Of a stretch of 64,000 nt of DNA, positions 63,856 through 64,000 are shown piece after piece. Position 1 is the stretch's first letter. Each line of letters starts with the position of its first letter. The DNA comes from Flagellimonas okinawensis (GTDB lineage Bacteria; Bacteroidota; Bacteroidia; Flavobacteriales; Flavobacteriaceae): positions 124,001 to 188,000 of the forward strand of contig NZ_JARFVA010000006.1 of NCBI RefSeq assembly GCF_029194005.1, in the 5' to 3' direction. A program made the translations under genes and the position numbers. The notes beneath the pieces were generated by a model, which was given only the letters and a program-made list of their open reading frames with translations, searched no databases and was not told the origin of the DNA.

Positions 63856-64000
63856 GTGAACAAAGAACTGGAACATCGTTTTGTGACGGAACTTGAGGAC
63901 AATCAAAACATTGTCCATAAGGTTTGCAGTCTATATACCAATGACAAGGACTCTCACAACGATTTGTTCCAGGAAATTACAATACAACTCTGGAAAGCAT
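63856..64000 (+). CDS. ECF sigma factor, N-terminal fragment
   Basis: The first 48 codons from GTG 63856, cut by the right edge. The translation NKELEHRFVTELEDNQNIVHKVC then SLYTNDKDSHNDLFQEITIQLWKA matches region 2 of Bacteroidota ECF sigma factors (the D-FQEI-IQLWK core). It follows the M20 gene by 74 nt. The partner anti-sigma gene, if any, lies outside the window. Confidence 0.85.
   Translation, partial: MNKELEHRFVTELEDNQNIVHKVCSLYTNDKDSHNDLFQEITIQLWKA

Noticed and set aside
1..64000. tRNA genes, insertion sequences, CRISPR arrays, phage or conjugation genes
   Set aside because: I looked through all intergenic gaps on both strands and saw no cloverleaf-type sequences, transposase motifs, inverted-end elements or spaced direct repeats.

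Overview
The window is chromosomal DNA from a member of the Bacteroidota, almost certainly a marine-type Flavobacteriaceae. I suspect a Muricauda/Allomuricauda-like genus, but that rests on overall protein character and no tree was built. Evidence for the group: promoters of the Bacteroidota type (TTTG, about 19 nt, TAnnTTTG), weak Shine-Dalgarno signals, frequent TTG/GTG starts, typical families (DUF3822, DUF4126, head-GIN adhesin-like proteins, UMF1-type MFS, fused ThrA) and a Bacteroidota-type RNase P RNA. Gene density is high. I see no rRNA, tRNA, insertion sequence, prophage or CRISPR array. It reads as core genome, so the interest lies in gene-level details.

Layout. 1-2.3 kb: start of a 7TM-HD phosphohydrolase (minus), then thiolase and an NlpC/P60 protein whose catalytic Cys is Gly. 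2.3-9 kb: TPR protein and gyrA (minus), divergent from clpC. 9.1-11.1 kb: an orphan 139-aa gene and the NAD(P)HX repair enzyme. 11.1-16 kb: the threonine operon thrA-thrB-thrC behind a promoter and a Thr-rich leader peptide. 16-21.3 kb: secreted aminopeptidase P, gcvT, a Rossmann-fold protein, pterin dehydratase, yebC. 20.8-26 kb: a minus-strand run of helicase, DUF4126, kdsB, HAD phosphatase, kdnB and acyltransferase, pointing to Kdo and probably 8-amino-Kdo for lipopolysaccharide. 26-31 kb: a pseudopilin-like membrane protein, DUF3822, rsmD, RNase P RNA (minus), dnaX with an A10 slippage site, miaE.

31-34.3 kb: pdxH-sixA-ppk1. 34.3-39.7 kb: a lipoprotein, then pyrR-pyrB-STAS-like-rnz, then rpsA. 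39.7-44.6 kb: BON-LysM protein, serine hydrolase, cmk, lon. 44.8-47.8 kb: an ECF sigma factor with an anti-sigma-like protein and two beta-helical surface proteins. 47.8-54.5 kb: UMF1 transporter, M48 lipoprotein protease, GH31 glucosidase, glycogen branching enzyme. 54.7-58.6 kb: collagen-like lipoprotein, two tandem msrB genes, lpd, DUF3817, aroQ. 58.7-64 kb: outer-membrane barrel, xerD, another envelope protein, type II NADH dehydrogenase, secreted M20 amidohydrolase and the start of a second ECF sigma factor.

Themes are amino-acid and nucleotide biosynthesis, envelope and LPS construction, proteolysis and protein repair (ClpC, Lon, M48, MsrB), and DNA maintenance (GyrA, DnaX, XerD, helicase). 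The points most worth checking are the dnaX A10 frameshift, the threonine leader peptide, the kdnB-kdsB-HAD cluster without kdnA, and the Cys-to-Gly change in the NlpC/P60 protein. All functions are inferred by reading the sequence; no database search was run.
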